From Allomyces macrogynus ATCC 38327 (lineage: Eukaryota; Blastocladiomycota; Blastocladiomycetes; Blastocladiales; Blastocladiaceae): a stretch of 64,000 nt of DNA. Below, in pieces: positions 40,331-52,409 of this stretch. Under the pieces are notes generated by a model. That model saw only the letters and a program-made list of their open reading frames with translations. It was not told the DNA's origin and did no database searches. Every line of letters starts with the position of its first letter. Positions within the stretch are counted from its first letter, which is position 1. The DNA is taken from NCBI GenBank assembly GCA_000151295.1, contig GG745352.1:484706-548705 (forward strand). The letters are read 5' to 3'. The position numbers and the translations under genes are program-made.

Positions 40331-41511
40331 TCACTCGGCCTGAGCGAGCGCAATCAGATTGAACTGCAGGTTGTCGGGGTCGCGCTGCATGAACTCGCGA
40401 ACGACGCGCGCCACGTTCTATCCGACAACATCCAAACGGTGTGAGATTGGATCAAACCAGCGAGAATTGAGAACAAAATCGTACCTCGAGCAGCGACTGG
40501 TCGCCAAAGGGCCCGTGCGGGATCGGGAACGGGCGGCGGCCATCGAGTTCAAGGAGTTCGCCCTCGACGCTGACGAATGCGACAAAGTGCAGGTCCACGT
40601 CGCGTCGGCCGACAGCGCTGCGGTTTGGACGAGCTGAGCGACTTGCGAGTGCGCATTGGCAATGTCCTGCACCGGCACGGTCAGCCTTCAGGATTCCGTG
40701 TTTGGGAAGAAAAAAACCGGGTGGAGAAGGACCGTACTGCGTTGTGCTTGAGGGCCTTGGCGCGCTCCTGAGCGGTCATGCGCTTGGTCGTGGTCAGGAT
40801 CCGGTCGAGTGGCGTGCCGGCGAGCGGAATCAGGTCGGCATTGTTGAGCACCGAGTGCAAAACTGCGATGGTGCCGCAGGCGTTGCCGATCGTTTACTTA
40901 AGTAGGCCGACGCCGGGACCGTGGGAGGTGACGCGAGCAGACGCTGGTCCTCGGTCTTGCGGTACGCTTCGTACTACGCGAGCAACGACAGGTCAACGTT
41001 GAGGATCTGGATGATGAAGATAAACGCATCGATAAATAGTACCTACTCCGTGATCGGGAAGAGCAGGATCACGGCAATTGCGGGCGGGACCATCGCGAGC
41101 AGCTCGGGCTGGAAGGAAAAGATGTCAAAAAGCGCATTGCGTGCGCCAAGTCTGTGAAATTGCGCGTACGTCGAGGCCAAAGACGTCACAAAATGCCCAA
41201 GCTTGCGGCATGCCGAGCTTGGCGACAAACTAGCGCGTGAAAGGTATTCACAAGTCAATGCTTGGTGATCAGGCCGCATTCAGCACAAAGAAAACGCGCA
41301 CCTCGTTCAGCACCTGTTTGTCGACGAAAACGCGCCGCGTCGCGCACGATCACAGAGAGAGCATGGACTGCAACGATCAAGTGTCGACCAAAGGAGCGAT
41401 CCCGTCAGATAATTGAAAAGAGACTATGCTGCCGCCCTATTCGCAATGATTGAAGAGGCTCGTTACCTCAGGGTTGGACTCGAGCGGGACCCAAGCGGTT
41501 TTTTCGGCCAT
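40331..41511 (-). pseudogene. Ubiquitin C-terminal hydrolase (UCHL3/YUH1-type) pseudogene
   Basis: Minus-strand pieces follow the UCH family in order: MAEKTAWVPLESNPE (41511-41467), a 12-nt exon VLNE (41313-41302), FVAKLGMPQAWAFCDVFGLD (41229-41170), PELLAMVPPAIAVILLFPITE (41108-41046), YEAYRKTEDQ, TIGNACGTIAVLHSVLNN (active-site Cys codon 40876-40878), [21 protein letters not shown] with the active-site His, and NVARVVREFMQRDPDNLQFNLIALAQAE ending at 40331. Lesions: the donor after FPITE (41046) has lost a base; near 40898 a base is missing and a Gln codon is now TAA (40894-40896); a frameshift lies near 40600. The enzyme would otherwise release ubiquitin from small adducts. It is most likely a recently decayed copy, so an intact gene should exist elsewhere. 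Confidence 0.85.
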
Positions 41512-41927
41512 GTTGAGGAGCTGATGCGTGGGGTTGCTGCGAGCGTGGTCGACAAAAGGCGGAATAGTTCCTTGATCTTGCACTGTGTCGGCAGTTGCGC
41601 GCGAGAACGTCTTGGTGATCTGACGCGTTTTTACTGGCCGTCGACGACGATTTCTTCGGCACGGCAGAGGCTGGCCAGGCACTTGCTGCTGACACAGAGT
41701 CCCGTGGAAGTTGCGTGATGTACAAGGTGATGTCTCGCATCTGTCCCGCACGCGATGGTGAGTGTCAATTCACGGCTTTCGCAGCAACATCCTCGTGATC
41801 AAGGCCGCCGTTGCAGCGTTGCGGCACACGACACGGGCACGCGCGCACGACCTGATGCAACTCCAACAATAACAATAGAAGCTACTCAATTCGCTCTCAA
41901 AGCGCCGATCTTCTCAGCTCGGAGCCT
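41512..41927. other. Divergent intergenic region (UCH pseudogene / TTLL)
   Basis: About 415 bases between the start of the dead UCH gene and the TTLL start. No feature is supported. It presumably includes the TTLL promoter. Confidence 0.4.
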
Positions 41928-44323
41928 ATGACGCGCGACATGCATTTCAACTCCCTTCCTGTCTCCAAGTACTCGACGATGATTTCAGCTAAGAGATCCA
42001 GCTCGACCATTTTCGCAGCTGGTAACGCTGCAACCCCGCGCCACACCGACCCATCCAAGCAGACCGCAACCCCGACCAGCCCAAGTGCAAGGAAGGGCAA
42101 ATGGACGCCGACCATCCAAGTCGAGAACACCAAGCACTCTGTCGGTTGGCTTCTTTCCCAGCCGACCAGATCGCGACAAAGTGATCCGACAGCAGCACGC
42201 GATCCTCACCACCCACCTCTCCCATCCAGTCCTGCGTGCCGGCGAAGGCATTGGCCTCTCCGCGACCACGTCTCCGACCGACTGGACCATCCAGTGGCAG
42301 GACGGTGTCGTGACCGTCGACCAGCTGCTGCACATGCGCCCTTGGCAGCGCATTAACCATTTCCCGGCAATGCACCACCTGTGCCACAAGGACTACCTCG
42401 CGCGCAACCTTACCAAGATGCGCAACGAATTCCCGCGCGAGTACGCGTTTTGGCCCCGCACCTGGTGCATGCGCACCGATGCCGTTGCTTTTAAGGCATA
42501 TGCGGGCGCGCGGGCGCGCGCACGAGCAGCACGAGGGCGTCCGCCGCGCTGGTATATCGCGAAACCCGATTCCAAGTCGCGAGGGATCGGCATTTACCTG
42601 TTTTCGGACCCGGCTGAGTTCCAGACGAACCCCGAGTACGAGATGGTCGTGCAGCAGTACATTGAGCGGGTAGGGCTCGGCGTTGATTTGGTTTTCGGCT
42701 CTCAATCCATGGTCCTGATCTGACCATGCTTTGGTGATGTAGCCGCTGCTTATCGAGGGATACAAATTTGATATGCGCGTCTACGCGCTCATCACACAAT
42801 GCGACCCGTTGCGGCTGTTTGTCTACAAGGAAGGGCTCGCACGTTTCGCGACCGAGCCGTACGGGACCGGGCCGGCCTTGGACAACCAGTCGCAGATTTG
42901 CATGCACTTGACCAACTACTCGGTCAACAAGCGGTCCACCAAGTTTGTAGACGGTGGGGCCGACGGCGGATCCAAGCGGTGCGCTGCATTTTGGCTACAC
43001 AGTGCTCTTTTGGCACGCTTGATCGCTCATTCCCTGCCCCTCCGTCTCGCTCCACCAGGACTCTCACCTGGGCACTCGAGTACCTCGACTCGCTGGGCCA
43101 CGACGGCTCCGGCGCGATCTGGACCAGCATCAAGGACATCATCGCGAAAAGTATTCTCACCGTGCAACCGGAACTCGCGCGCGTGTTCCGCACCTGCGCA
43201 CCCAACGGCGACGGCAGCTTGTGCTTCGAGCTTCTCGGATTCGACGTGATCCTGGACCACAAGCTGCGGCCGTTTGTGCTCGAGGTACCCGCGCCTTATC
43301 CTCGCTCATCCCCGCTCGAGCGCCGCCCTCACCCCCTTGCGCGACGTGTAGATCAACCACTCACCGAGTCTCAGCTGCGAGACCGCCGTCGACCACAAGC
43401 TCAAGCAAGGTCTGCTCGAAAACATTTTCCGGCTGCTCAACCCGACAAGCCTCAACCCGCGTAAGTGGATGCGCCGCGACCGGAAACAGGCCAAGCAGCG
43501 GCTCTACGCGAGCAGCAGCACAAGCGCGACTGCCGCACCCCCACCAGCAGCAGCAAACGGCCCTGCGTCCAAACCCGCCGCAGCCGCGCCGATCCTCGCG
43601 GACAACGACGCCGACTTGGACTCTGCCGACGAGGCCGACGAACCCTCACCGCCGCCGGCACCGCGCGACGCCCCGTCCCCGGCCCCAGCTGCCGCCACCG
43701 ACGACTCCGCGCCGTCTGACCCGCTCGACGCGGCCACTGCATACGAAACCGCACATCTGGGTCTCTTCGAGCGCGTCTACCCTCCGTCGGACCCAGCCAC
43801 CGCCGCGCGGTACACGACCTACCTGACCACCGCGCAATCCCTGTTCGTCGTCGCCGAAACCGCCGCAACCCGCGCGCGGAAGGAAGCCGTGCGCGCGAAC
43901 CTCGCCGACTCCACTGCTAAACCGCCGCACCTGCCGCCGATTCGGAAACCAGCCGCGGCTGTGACATCGAACCCGCGCGCACGTTCGCGCCCGAGCGCGG
44001 CGAAACTGCCGCGGACGCCGCCGGTCGTCCGGCCGCGGCCCGTGGCGCCGCCGCGGGCGACGTTGTCGATGAGCGTGAGTAATTTGGGCGCGCTGGCGCC
44101 AGCAGAGTCGATGGTGGTGGGGAGTGGGGAAGGAGGGGGTTATACGCCGATGCGGAGGGCGTCGTCGGCGAGCGTGGGGGTGGGCGGGGCGAGTGTGGTG
44201 ATGATGCGTGGAGGAGGTAAAGTGGGAGGAGGTGAGATGGCGGGGACTGGAAATGGGACGTTGAGGTCGCAATTGTGGACTCTACCGGTGCGCGGGTCGC
44301 CGCGGGGTGCGGGGCGCAAGTAA
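41928..44323 (+). CDS. Tubulin tyrosine ligase-like protein (TTLL; tubulin glutamylase-type)
   Basis: Exons 41928-42144, 42230-42669, 42743-42978, 43059-43284 and 43352-44323 give 696 aa; all phases agree. TTL-domain hallmarks: WQRINHFPAM, HKDYLARNL, FWPRTWCM, the ATP-grasp WYIAKPDSKSRGIGI, QQYIERPLLIEGYKFDMRVY, CMHLTNYSVNK, and GFDVILDHKLRPFVLE joined to INHSPSL. The family ligates amino acids (mostly Glu) to tubulin tails on stable or axonemal microtubules. The spacing and DMRVY/NHSPS motifs suggest the TTLL4/5/6/7 polyglutamylase group, but the exact subtype is uncertain. The C-terminal 250 residues are Ala/Pro/Gly-rich and basic, perhaps microtubule-binding. The enzyme fits a flagellated cell and pairs functionally with katanin, which prefers glutamylated microtubules (established for the family). 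Confidence 0.92.
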
Positions 44324-44604
44324 GGATGAGAGTGGTTGGAGAAGGGAGAGGCCAATGGATGCAATGCGTTGCGGGGAACGCTTTATTGGGGGTCCACGTT
44401 TTCCTAAATGACAGGAGGGACGTTTGGGTCGGGAGCGTGGAAAGTCGATCAACAATCAAACCACGACTTCCGCCCAAAACGATACCGAACAACAACACCA
44501 CCAAACGTACAAAAGCAACAACAAAACAAAACAAAAAAGGGCTATGGATACACTATAAAAAGGTGCGCGCAGCCAGACTCACATCCATCCAGTTCCAGAC
44601 CAGC

Positions 44605-46750
44605 TTAGAACTGATGCATCGAGAAGGACCGCGCACGCGGGAGCGACGCGTGTGCCGGGACCGGCGAATCGTTCAGCCGCAGCTGCGCCAGGGCCGGTGT
44701 CGGGCTCGACGTCGTGTTGTACATGCCGAGCGCGTGGTCGAGCGTCACGTAGTCGGTGGCCGAGGGCACAAATGGCGACGAAGTCGTAGTCGGGAAAGAT
44801 GGCCCGAACGACGTGTCCATCGGGGCCGTGTCGACGATCCCTGCAGCGAGAGTCGACGACGAGGCCGGCGCGGCCGACACGGTGTGGTTGTCGAGCAACG
44901 TCGTGAACGTTGCGTAGTCGAGCGGCATATCGACGGGCATCGGCAAAGTCGTAGACGGGATCGCGGGGGGCGCCGCGTACATGCTCGCCGTCGAGGTGGC
45001 AGCCACCGCGGTACTGGTCGGGCACGCCAGCATGCCCGAGTAGTCGAACGACGAGAACGAGTCGATGGACGGCAGCGCCGCGTTGCTCGAGACCATGGTC
45101 GCGGGACTCGTACACTGCTGCTGCTCGAGCGGGAACGGCGACGCCGGGGTCGCGGGCGGCGGCGGCATCATGAGCGACGGCGACATACTGCCAAACTGCA
45201 TCCCAAAGAACGACGGCGGCGCCGAGTTGCGCCGGCCCGTGCCGCCGAGATTGAGCTGCAAGTGCGCGACGGGCGGAGTCATGCCCGGCGCGGGGCCCAC
45301 GGCGGGCGACGCGCCCGTGGACGGCGTCTGCGCTGGCGAGTGGGCAAGCGGGAGGATGAATGGCGAGGTGACGGACCCGGTGATTCCCGCCAGCGGGGAC
45401 GCCGATACGCCAGTCAGGTCGTGCAACGAGGAGGGCGAGGACTGCGACAGCACAGCCTGCGCCTGCTGCTGCTCCTGCTGCAGGGCCTTTTTCTTCATCT
45501 TGATGCGGTGGTACTGGCGCTGGTTCTGGAACCAAACCTGCGAGGAAGACAAAAAGAACGATGAGTTGTATGGTCGCGTCGCCATCAGAAAACCAATCAC
45601 GCCGTACCTGAACCACACGCGTCGTCAACCCAAGCTCGCGCGCTAACTGTTCCTTGGTCGCCTTATCCGGGAAATACGTGATCGCATAGACACGCTTCAA
45701 CGTAGCCATTTGCTCGCGCGTGAGCTTGCTGCGCGTCTTCTCACTCGAACCCGACGCGCTCCCGATCGACGACGTCGACATGCGGCGTGCCGGCGCGGGC
45801 ACAGCCAGCTGTGCCATCATCTTCGGCAATCCCGAGCTCGTCTCGTTGGTCGAATCCGCTGGCGAAATCGGCGCGCCCGCGTGCAGCACCTCGTGCAACG
45901 TCGGTAATGCCGGCGGCGGCGTCGTGCTGCAAATCGAGAGCGACGACGGTAGCATCGGCATCGACATGCGTCGACCCGTCATCTTGGGCGGCGCGTGTGC
46001 GGCCGGGACGGGCAACGACGGTGTACGTTGTGGCGCGTCGACGGACCGCATCGACCAGGATTGCGGGAAACCGACGCTCGGTGACGGGGTCGGTGAGGGC
46101 ATGGCTGCCGACATTGGGGACGCGTTGCCGCCGGGCATGAATCTCGGGTCGAGGAAGAGCGCCCCGGGTTGCGGGGCGGGAAAACTCGTCAATGCGGCCA
46201 TGCCTGCTGGTGCAGGCAATGACGTGCTCATCACGGCAGGCGAGAACGAGGGCGTCGGCATCGACCCGGCCGCGACCGTCGTCGACTCGAGCAAGAACGG
46301 CTGGAAGTCGGGCAACGCGTCCAACGAGGTCGACTCGCTGAGGATACTGGTGGAGAGGGCCGACAATGCGGAAGTTGGCGCGCTTGAAACTGCGTCGGCA
46401 CCGGTCACGGCCGGGCTCGTCTGCACGGGCGCGAGAAGGCTCGAGAGATCCATGGGCACAAACGATTCAAACGGCCCGGGTAACGGCGGCAGGCTCGAGT
46501 CGAGCAGTGTCGAGTGCGGAGCGGGTGAAGGGAAGGCCGACTCAGTCAAGTATGAATCGAGGCAGGCCGTCGTCATGGCGGCGGTCGAAATAGACGGCAC
46601 TGGCAGGGGACTTTGTGTGGGGATGAAGTCGGGGACACGGCCAGCACAATCACCGACAACAGCAGGGCACACAGGGCGAACAGGGACGACGACGGGCAAG
46701 AACTCGAGGAGGAGGGGGTGGAGAATGAGAACGCGCGGGAGCCCGCTCAT
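44605..46750 (-). CDS. Homeodomain transcription factor
   Basis: Two exons (46750-45608, 45537-44605; intron 45538-45607, GTACGG/CGCAG) give up to 691 aa. The homeodomain spans about residues 338-397: KTRSKLTREQMATLKRVYAI, then DKATKEQLARELGLTTRVVQ and VWFQNQRQYHRIKMKK. The intron splits helix 3 immediately before VWFQN. W48, F49, Q50, N51 and R53 are kept, but position 52 is Gln instead of Arg and position 54 is Gln. The flanks are Ser/Pro/Met-rich with a Gln-rich patch after the homeodomain (QQEQQQAQAV), typical of activation regions. It is likely a nuclear, sequence-specific regulator; targets are unknown. The start may be the ATG at 46750 or a later in-frame Met. The first about 30 residues are hydrophobic and may not be translated. 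Confidence 0.85.
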
Positions 46751-48085
46751 TAAATGGATTCAGGACCGGCCATGAACGAGATGGCTGTCCACAAATGCTG
46801 GCATGGACGGCACCGACGACGACCAGTTCAACGTCGACGGGCCGAAAGCGCGCAAGTGCGTATGGAGCAGATGGGTTGTTGCGCCCCCGCGCGCGGACGC
46901 GCGCATACGGTCGCGCTTTCCCCGGGAATGGCTAACGCATCTGTTCACACGGTTGCAACGCGGCGGCGCCGCATGGAGGCACATCAGCACAAGCGGATGA
47001 CTGGCGTTCCAAGCTGGCCAATGGAGTGAAGTGAACTTCACCGGTTTTGGTATTGGCACCAGCTTCACCACTCCTTCCCGACCGTGGGAGCAATGATTTC
47101 TTCGGGACTCTCGGCACCGAGCCCGCGCAGGCGTCTGTCGCCGCCGCGCAACGGACGCCCAAGTGGCTGTTGTCGGCGCGCGTGTCCGTTTGCATCCTTT
47201 GCCTCATCTAACTCGTGGTTCATTTTTTGTTTTTGGCGGAGAAACAAGAAACTCGGCTGGGGACAGCGAAAATCCCTCGCTTTCGCCGCCTTTCATTTAC
47301 GCCTGCGCAGGGGGCGGCCGAATAAACAACAGAATGGGCTTGCTCAGCTTCTCCAGGCAGATTTTGGTGGTGCCCTGGGTTTCGCCACTCCGTTTCTTCC
47401 GGGATCCGGGGGCTTGGTTGTTCATGAGTACATGAGAAAAAGGAATCGGCCTGCAAGCGCGTTTTCCAGCCGGGTGGAGAAGTTTTACGGTTGAGCAATT
47501 CGGGTAGGGGCATGTTCCAGGCCACGTCTCTCCGATTTTATCGGCCGTGACAGGCGAGAGGGAAGGTGGACAATCACGGGCAGCGCTCTGGCTCTCATCT
47601 ACACCAAGAGGTGTGTGTGGGGCGGTTGGATCGTCCTGTCCCTGGCCGTGGCCGTGCTCCTGAAAAGGAAGGCGCTTGGATCGCCGCGCAGAACCATTCA
47701 TGAACAAATACCCTGATGTTGTTCGAAGAACGCGTCGCACAAACTCGGACGACCGCTGTTTTGGTTGGGGACACAACCATTGAACGGACCTGTGCGCGTC
47801 CTCGACCCGACAAAGGATGGCCGGAATATACCCCGCAAATTGACTTGATCAGTCTCGAATGTCCGTCGCCTCCGCGCGCGTCGTTGCTGCTGCGCCGATT
47901 GATTGTTGGCGAGCGGGGGTGGCAAAGTGGCACGCCACCATGCGCGCTCTTTCTCGGATCGCAACACCGAACGCGCGTGTCATATTCTCCGTTGGCACGC
48001 TCATAACGCACTGAGAGTCCCCTCAACCACAATGAGTCTCACAAGTCCCGACTTGTCCGCGCTCCCATTCTCCACACCGACCAAA
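46751..48085. other. Intergenic region upstream of the homeobox gene
   Basis: About 1.3 kb with no supported gene. It contains the homeobox promoter and the 3' flank of the condensation-fold gene. Short conflicting frames only. Confidence 0.45.
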
Positions 48086-51000
48086 TCAGAGCCACTGGGC
48101 AATACTCGTGCGGAGCTCGGCAATGCTCCCCGGCGGTGGCGTTGCAGCGCGCGGTTTTCCCGGCCCCATACCCGCCGCTGATACATCGTCGAGCGAACTC
48201 ATCGACCTCATCGACATGGCCGGCGCGCCTGCCAGCTCCATCGCGGTCCCCTCATTCCGCCACGCCGAATGGTAAAACCGCGAAATCATGCTCGCGATCG
48301 TGACCGACCGCTGCGCAACATCCACGCCCTCCAACAAGTACTGGAATTTCGCGACCCACCGCTCAGCGACCCGCGGCGGGACGTCGCGCCGCGCAGCCAG
48401 TCGGATCCGGACATGATCGTCGCCCGTATCCACGCCGCGCAACTCCAAATCCGGCGGGGTGCGGTGCGTGTCGTACGCGACTACTTTCTCCACACGAATC
48501 GCCGTCTCCGTCCCACCGGTGGTAGCGGCGGGGGACTCGAGAATCATCTCCGCCGTGACCCCCTGCTGCGCCAAAAATCGCGCGAGCGGCGGCGCCGTCC
48601 ACTCAAACAGAACCGGCGGCCTCGCACCAGCCGCAGCCGCGGCCGCGTCCGCTGCCGCGGCCGGATCCGCGGCGGGTCCGGACTCAGGCAATTCAAGTTC
48701 CCGAGCCTCGTGCTTTTCGCGGACTGCGGCCGCGAGCGACGCGTAGAGCGCCGGTTCGGCAATCGCGAGTTGCGGCGCGCGTGCGGCCACGTCCCGCGCT
48801 TGAGCAGCGACGCGCGCAACGAGCACGTGCAGTGGCGTGGCCAAGTCGCGCAGGTCGAGTTTCACGGGGACAGTGATGGCGAGCGCCGGGCCGACGGCGC
48901 ACCCATTGTGCACGCGCGCATGCCGCAGAGACTGGCGCAGGCCGAGGACGAACGTGCCGGCACCCGTGATGTGTTGCACGAGGATCGCGTAGAGCGCGAG
49001 GACGACGTAGGCGGTGCGCTCGTCGTCGTCATCATCATCGTCCACATCCACCAGACGCGGAGCAGTCGGTGATTGCGTATTGCTTCTCTTGGGCGCGCAA
49101 AACTCGCGCGCGTACCGCGACAGCGACCGCACGTGTTGGCGCGGTAAATCCATGTGGAACGCGAGCATCGGCGGCGGCGCGCGACTCGGATCGTCGTGCC
49201 CCAAATCCGCGAGCGACGGGTACGGCGTGTGCCCGTCGCCCAACCGCGGCGGCAATGCAGCGGGCGGGGTCAGCGAGAAGAAGAGCGGCGGGTGAATCAG
49301 GTTATTGTACTGCAGGATGACGTGCGCGAGCTTGTCGATATCGGCGGCGCGTTGCTTGAGCAGGGCGCGCTGCGCGGCCAAGTCACGCCGTAAACGCAGG
49401 GTCGCGCGCTCGAGATCGTACTTGACGCGCGCATGCGCCTGTACGGCCTCGGTGATGCGGTTGCGCACGTAGTCGATGAGCGCAAGCACCTTGCGCCGTT
49501 CGCGACCGACGATCCCGTGTGTTTGCACGATGTCGACTTCCTTGAGCTCGGCAAAAGCCTCGAGCGTGTAGTGCGTGAGCTTGGCCGCCGCCGAGTCGGC
49601 GACACCGTGCCGCTCCAAGAGCAGCCGGAGCAAATCGGCCTCGGTCGCAGACTCGGTCCCCGGCAGCTCGGCCGTGGCGCCATTCGCGAGAACCGGCGAG
49701 CCAAGCACCGTACGCAACAAAGTCGCCCGCATTTCCTCGTTAATCTCAATAGTCTGCCCGAGCTCGTCGCGGTACACGGCGGACCCCTTGGCTCCAGGCC
49801 CGGCGCGTTCCGCTGCCTCGAGCCGTGCACGCGCCGTCTCCGTCTGCTGCAAGTCGAGTTCCAGCACGGCCATCCGTGAAACTATCGACGCATGCTGCGC
49901 CTCCTTGGCGCGCTTCTCCCCTTCGAGCCGTGCCATTTCCTTTTCCAGGTGCGCGCGCCGTGGTACATCCACGTCAGCTTTCCGCGGCTCCAGCACCTGC
50001 GCACGGAAAAATGCCGCCGCTGCATCGGCGGTCCGCGGCGCGGCCGCCACGGCATCTGCCGCGTCTTGCGCGAAATCGAGGAAATCGGTGCTCGGGCGCG
50101 GCAGAATGGACGGGAACCAGGACGCACACTGCGCGGCCTTGGACGAGGACATGCTGAGGATCGCCGGCACGGGCACGCTTGCGAATGATTTGGCGCGGAA
50201 TCCTTTGGCCACGGCCCACGTGTACGTGTGCATTACGTGGCCCGCGACCGTGTCGAGCGACCGCTCATCAGCGACCGCCGACGACGCGACGATCGATAGC
50301 CGCGCTTCGGTCGAGCCCGAGTCGACGTGCACGAACACGGTCTGTGGCGCGAGCGACTCGACAGCCGTGAGCGGGACCGTGTTGGGGTCGGCGATGCGCC
50401 GAGCGAGCACGTCGGCGTGCTGTTGCGCGAGCTGGTGCACGGGCTCGCACGCAACGTCCCAGTCGGCGTGCGCGGACAGCGTGTGCACGTGGATCGGCGG
50501 ATCAGCAGCGGGGTCGACGTGGGCCTCGATATCCGAGTCGATGATGCGCAGGTTGCGTAAAAGCGTCGTCGACAGGACACGGTGCACGCGCACGACGCGC
50601 CGGATGCATTGGACGAGGAGCGTCGCGTGGACGGGCACACGCAGCTGGTATGCGCACACAAGGACGGCTGGGGCCGGCGGCGTGTCGACTTGCTTGGACA
50701 TGGCCGCAAGCTCTTCCGAGTCGTTGCTGTCAGCACCGTGCAGCTGCTGGTAAATGTACTGCTGGTGCGCCGTGGCCGGGTAGACGACGCGCTCGTCCAT
50801 GTCGTCCGGGTCCGTATCAGGCGTGACGAGGTCGGCGAGCGTGGGAGGTGGTGAAACCGGTGCAGGGGGCGGTGAGACGGGGGAAGTGACAGATGCCGAG
50901 CTCGGCGCGTCAGAACTGCCGCCAGTGCTCGCGGTCGGGGACAGCTCGGTCGATGCTGAGGGTGGTGCGTGCGCATTGCCGGAGATCGGTGTTGGCGCAT

Positions 51001-52409
51001 TGCCCGGGGCCGGTGTCGGTGCGTTGACGGGGGTCGGTGTCGGCGCGTTGGCGTCGGTGGGGACGCTCATGGAGCGCGGGGGCAGGGCGAACGCGCGGTC
51101 GTCGAGCATTCGAGTAGTGACTGGAGGTGGACTGCGCGCACCGTCGTTTGAAGCAGACACAGTTTGCAAGTTGACGTGATCAGGAGACAGAACCATGGTC
51201 GCGCCACTTGGAACTGGTCTTGCAACATGGGCTCGAACCGAGTCGTCCATTGATGCCGGGACAACCGACGTTGCGCAATCTAAACACGAGAACCGCAATG
51301 AGTCTTGACAATGGTAAACCAGCGATACACCCAGAACAAAACGCACAGGTCGGTGGCGACTTGACCCGCTCCGCGTCCCCGGGACCCAGCTCGATCGAGC
51401 CAACCGAATCAATCGACACGAGCTCACCGAGCAATGGCGTCGCGGCCAGCCGTCCCACCTCGCCGCGTGCATCCTCGCTTGCGCCCTCAACCGACCCGAT
51501 TCGCGCATTCTCGTCGTCGTCCAGCTCTCGCGGCCGCTCGTCCAATACCCCCAATCTCCCACGATCCACCGACTTGGACCGCCGCCTCGCTCCAGGCGCC
51601 CCATCATACACTGCGTGCCTCGCCGGCGTCGCCGGCTTGACCGGATGCACTGAGACGACCTCGAAGCCGCGGCCCGGTTCCTGCACGACTGTACGGGACC
51701 ACATCGGCGTCGTTGCTGCCGCCCGTTCCGCGGCATGCTCACTCGCACGACGTGGGCGCGACGGCGGCCGTGACGAGGCCGGCAAGTTACCCTGCGGTGG
51801 TGCGAGTGACCCGAGCGACTTGGCGATCGCGGCGGTGGATGCGCCTGCGGGGAGAGGTGCCGGTGCGCGAATGGGCGTGCGCCCGCGAGTTGGCGGGGAG
51901 GGCGGCGCGTGCCGGTGTTCGGCAACGGTCGCCGCGACGGTGCGCTGCGCGGTCAGCGAATCGAGTGACTTGAAGAGGCGGCCCTTGCCGGGTTTTTTTG
52001 TGGGCGGGGTGGCGGAAGCGGCGTGGTGCGTGGTCGACTGTGGGCGTGCCGGATGCGAATCCTCGGCGGCAACGACCACGACGCGGCGCTGGGACGTTGA
52101 GCGTGCGGAGGGACTTGGGTCGGCAGCGTCAAGCGTATTGAGGTGGCGGGTGGAGGTGTCCATGGCAGCGGTCAGGTTGGTCGTGGATCTGGTCGGGCGC
52201 ATGGTGCGAGCCGTCGAGTCGACCGGATTCGAGGTGACTGGGAACGATGGCCGTCGAAGTGCTGGTTTGGGTGTGGCAGGCGCGGGCGGGACGCCCGGGT
52301 TGGCGGTGGTGGCCGGGTCGACATGGTGCAGCGCCGAGAGCGACTGGTGGAGAGAGCTGGCACGCCTCACGATCGGATCGCGGTACCGCTGGCCACCGAC
52401 CGAGCTCAT
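48086..52409 (-). CDS. Stand-alone condensation-fold protein with inserted coiled coils and SAM-like domain
   Basis: Two exons (52409-51347, 51279-48086; intron 51280-51346, GTGCGT/TTTAG) give 1418 aa. The first about 515 residues are disordered, Ser/Pro/Thr-rich. From about 520 an NRPS-type condensation fold begins: VYPATAHQQYIYQQL resembles motif C1 and FLDFAQD (about 754) resembles C4. At the catalytic C3 site, HHxxxDG reads SSAVADE (687-693), so both His are absent. The fold is then interrupted by coiled coil (about 796-848), a SAM-like helical segment (about 900-962, with FAELKEVDIV and IVGRERRKVLALIDYV) and more coiled coil. It resumes near residue 1100 with YVVLALYAILVQHITGAGTFVLG, as in C domains. 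No adenylation or carrier domain is present. It is probably a non-catalytic or scaffold protein; function unknown. Confidence 0.8.

Noticed and set aside
48086..52409. Considered as a non-ribosomal peptide synthetase cluster
   Set aside because: No adenylation, carrier or thioesterase domain here or in neighbours, and the catalytic His residues are absent.
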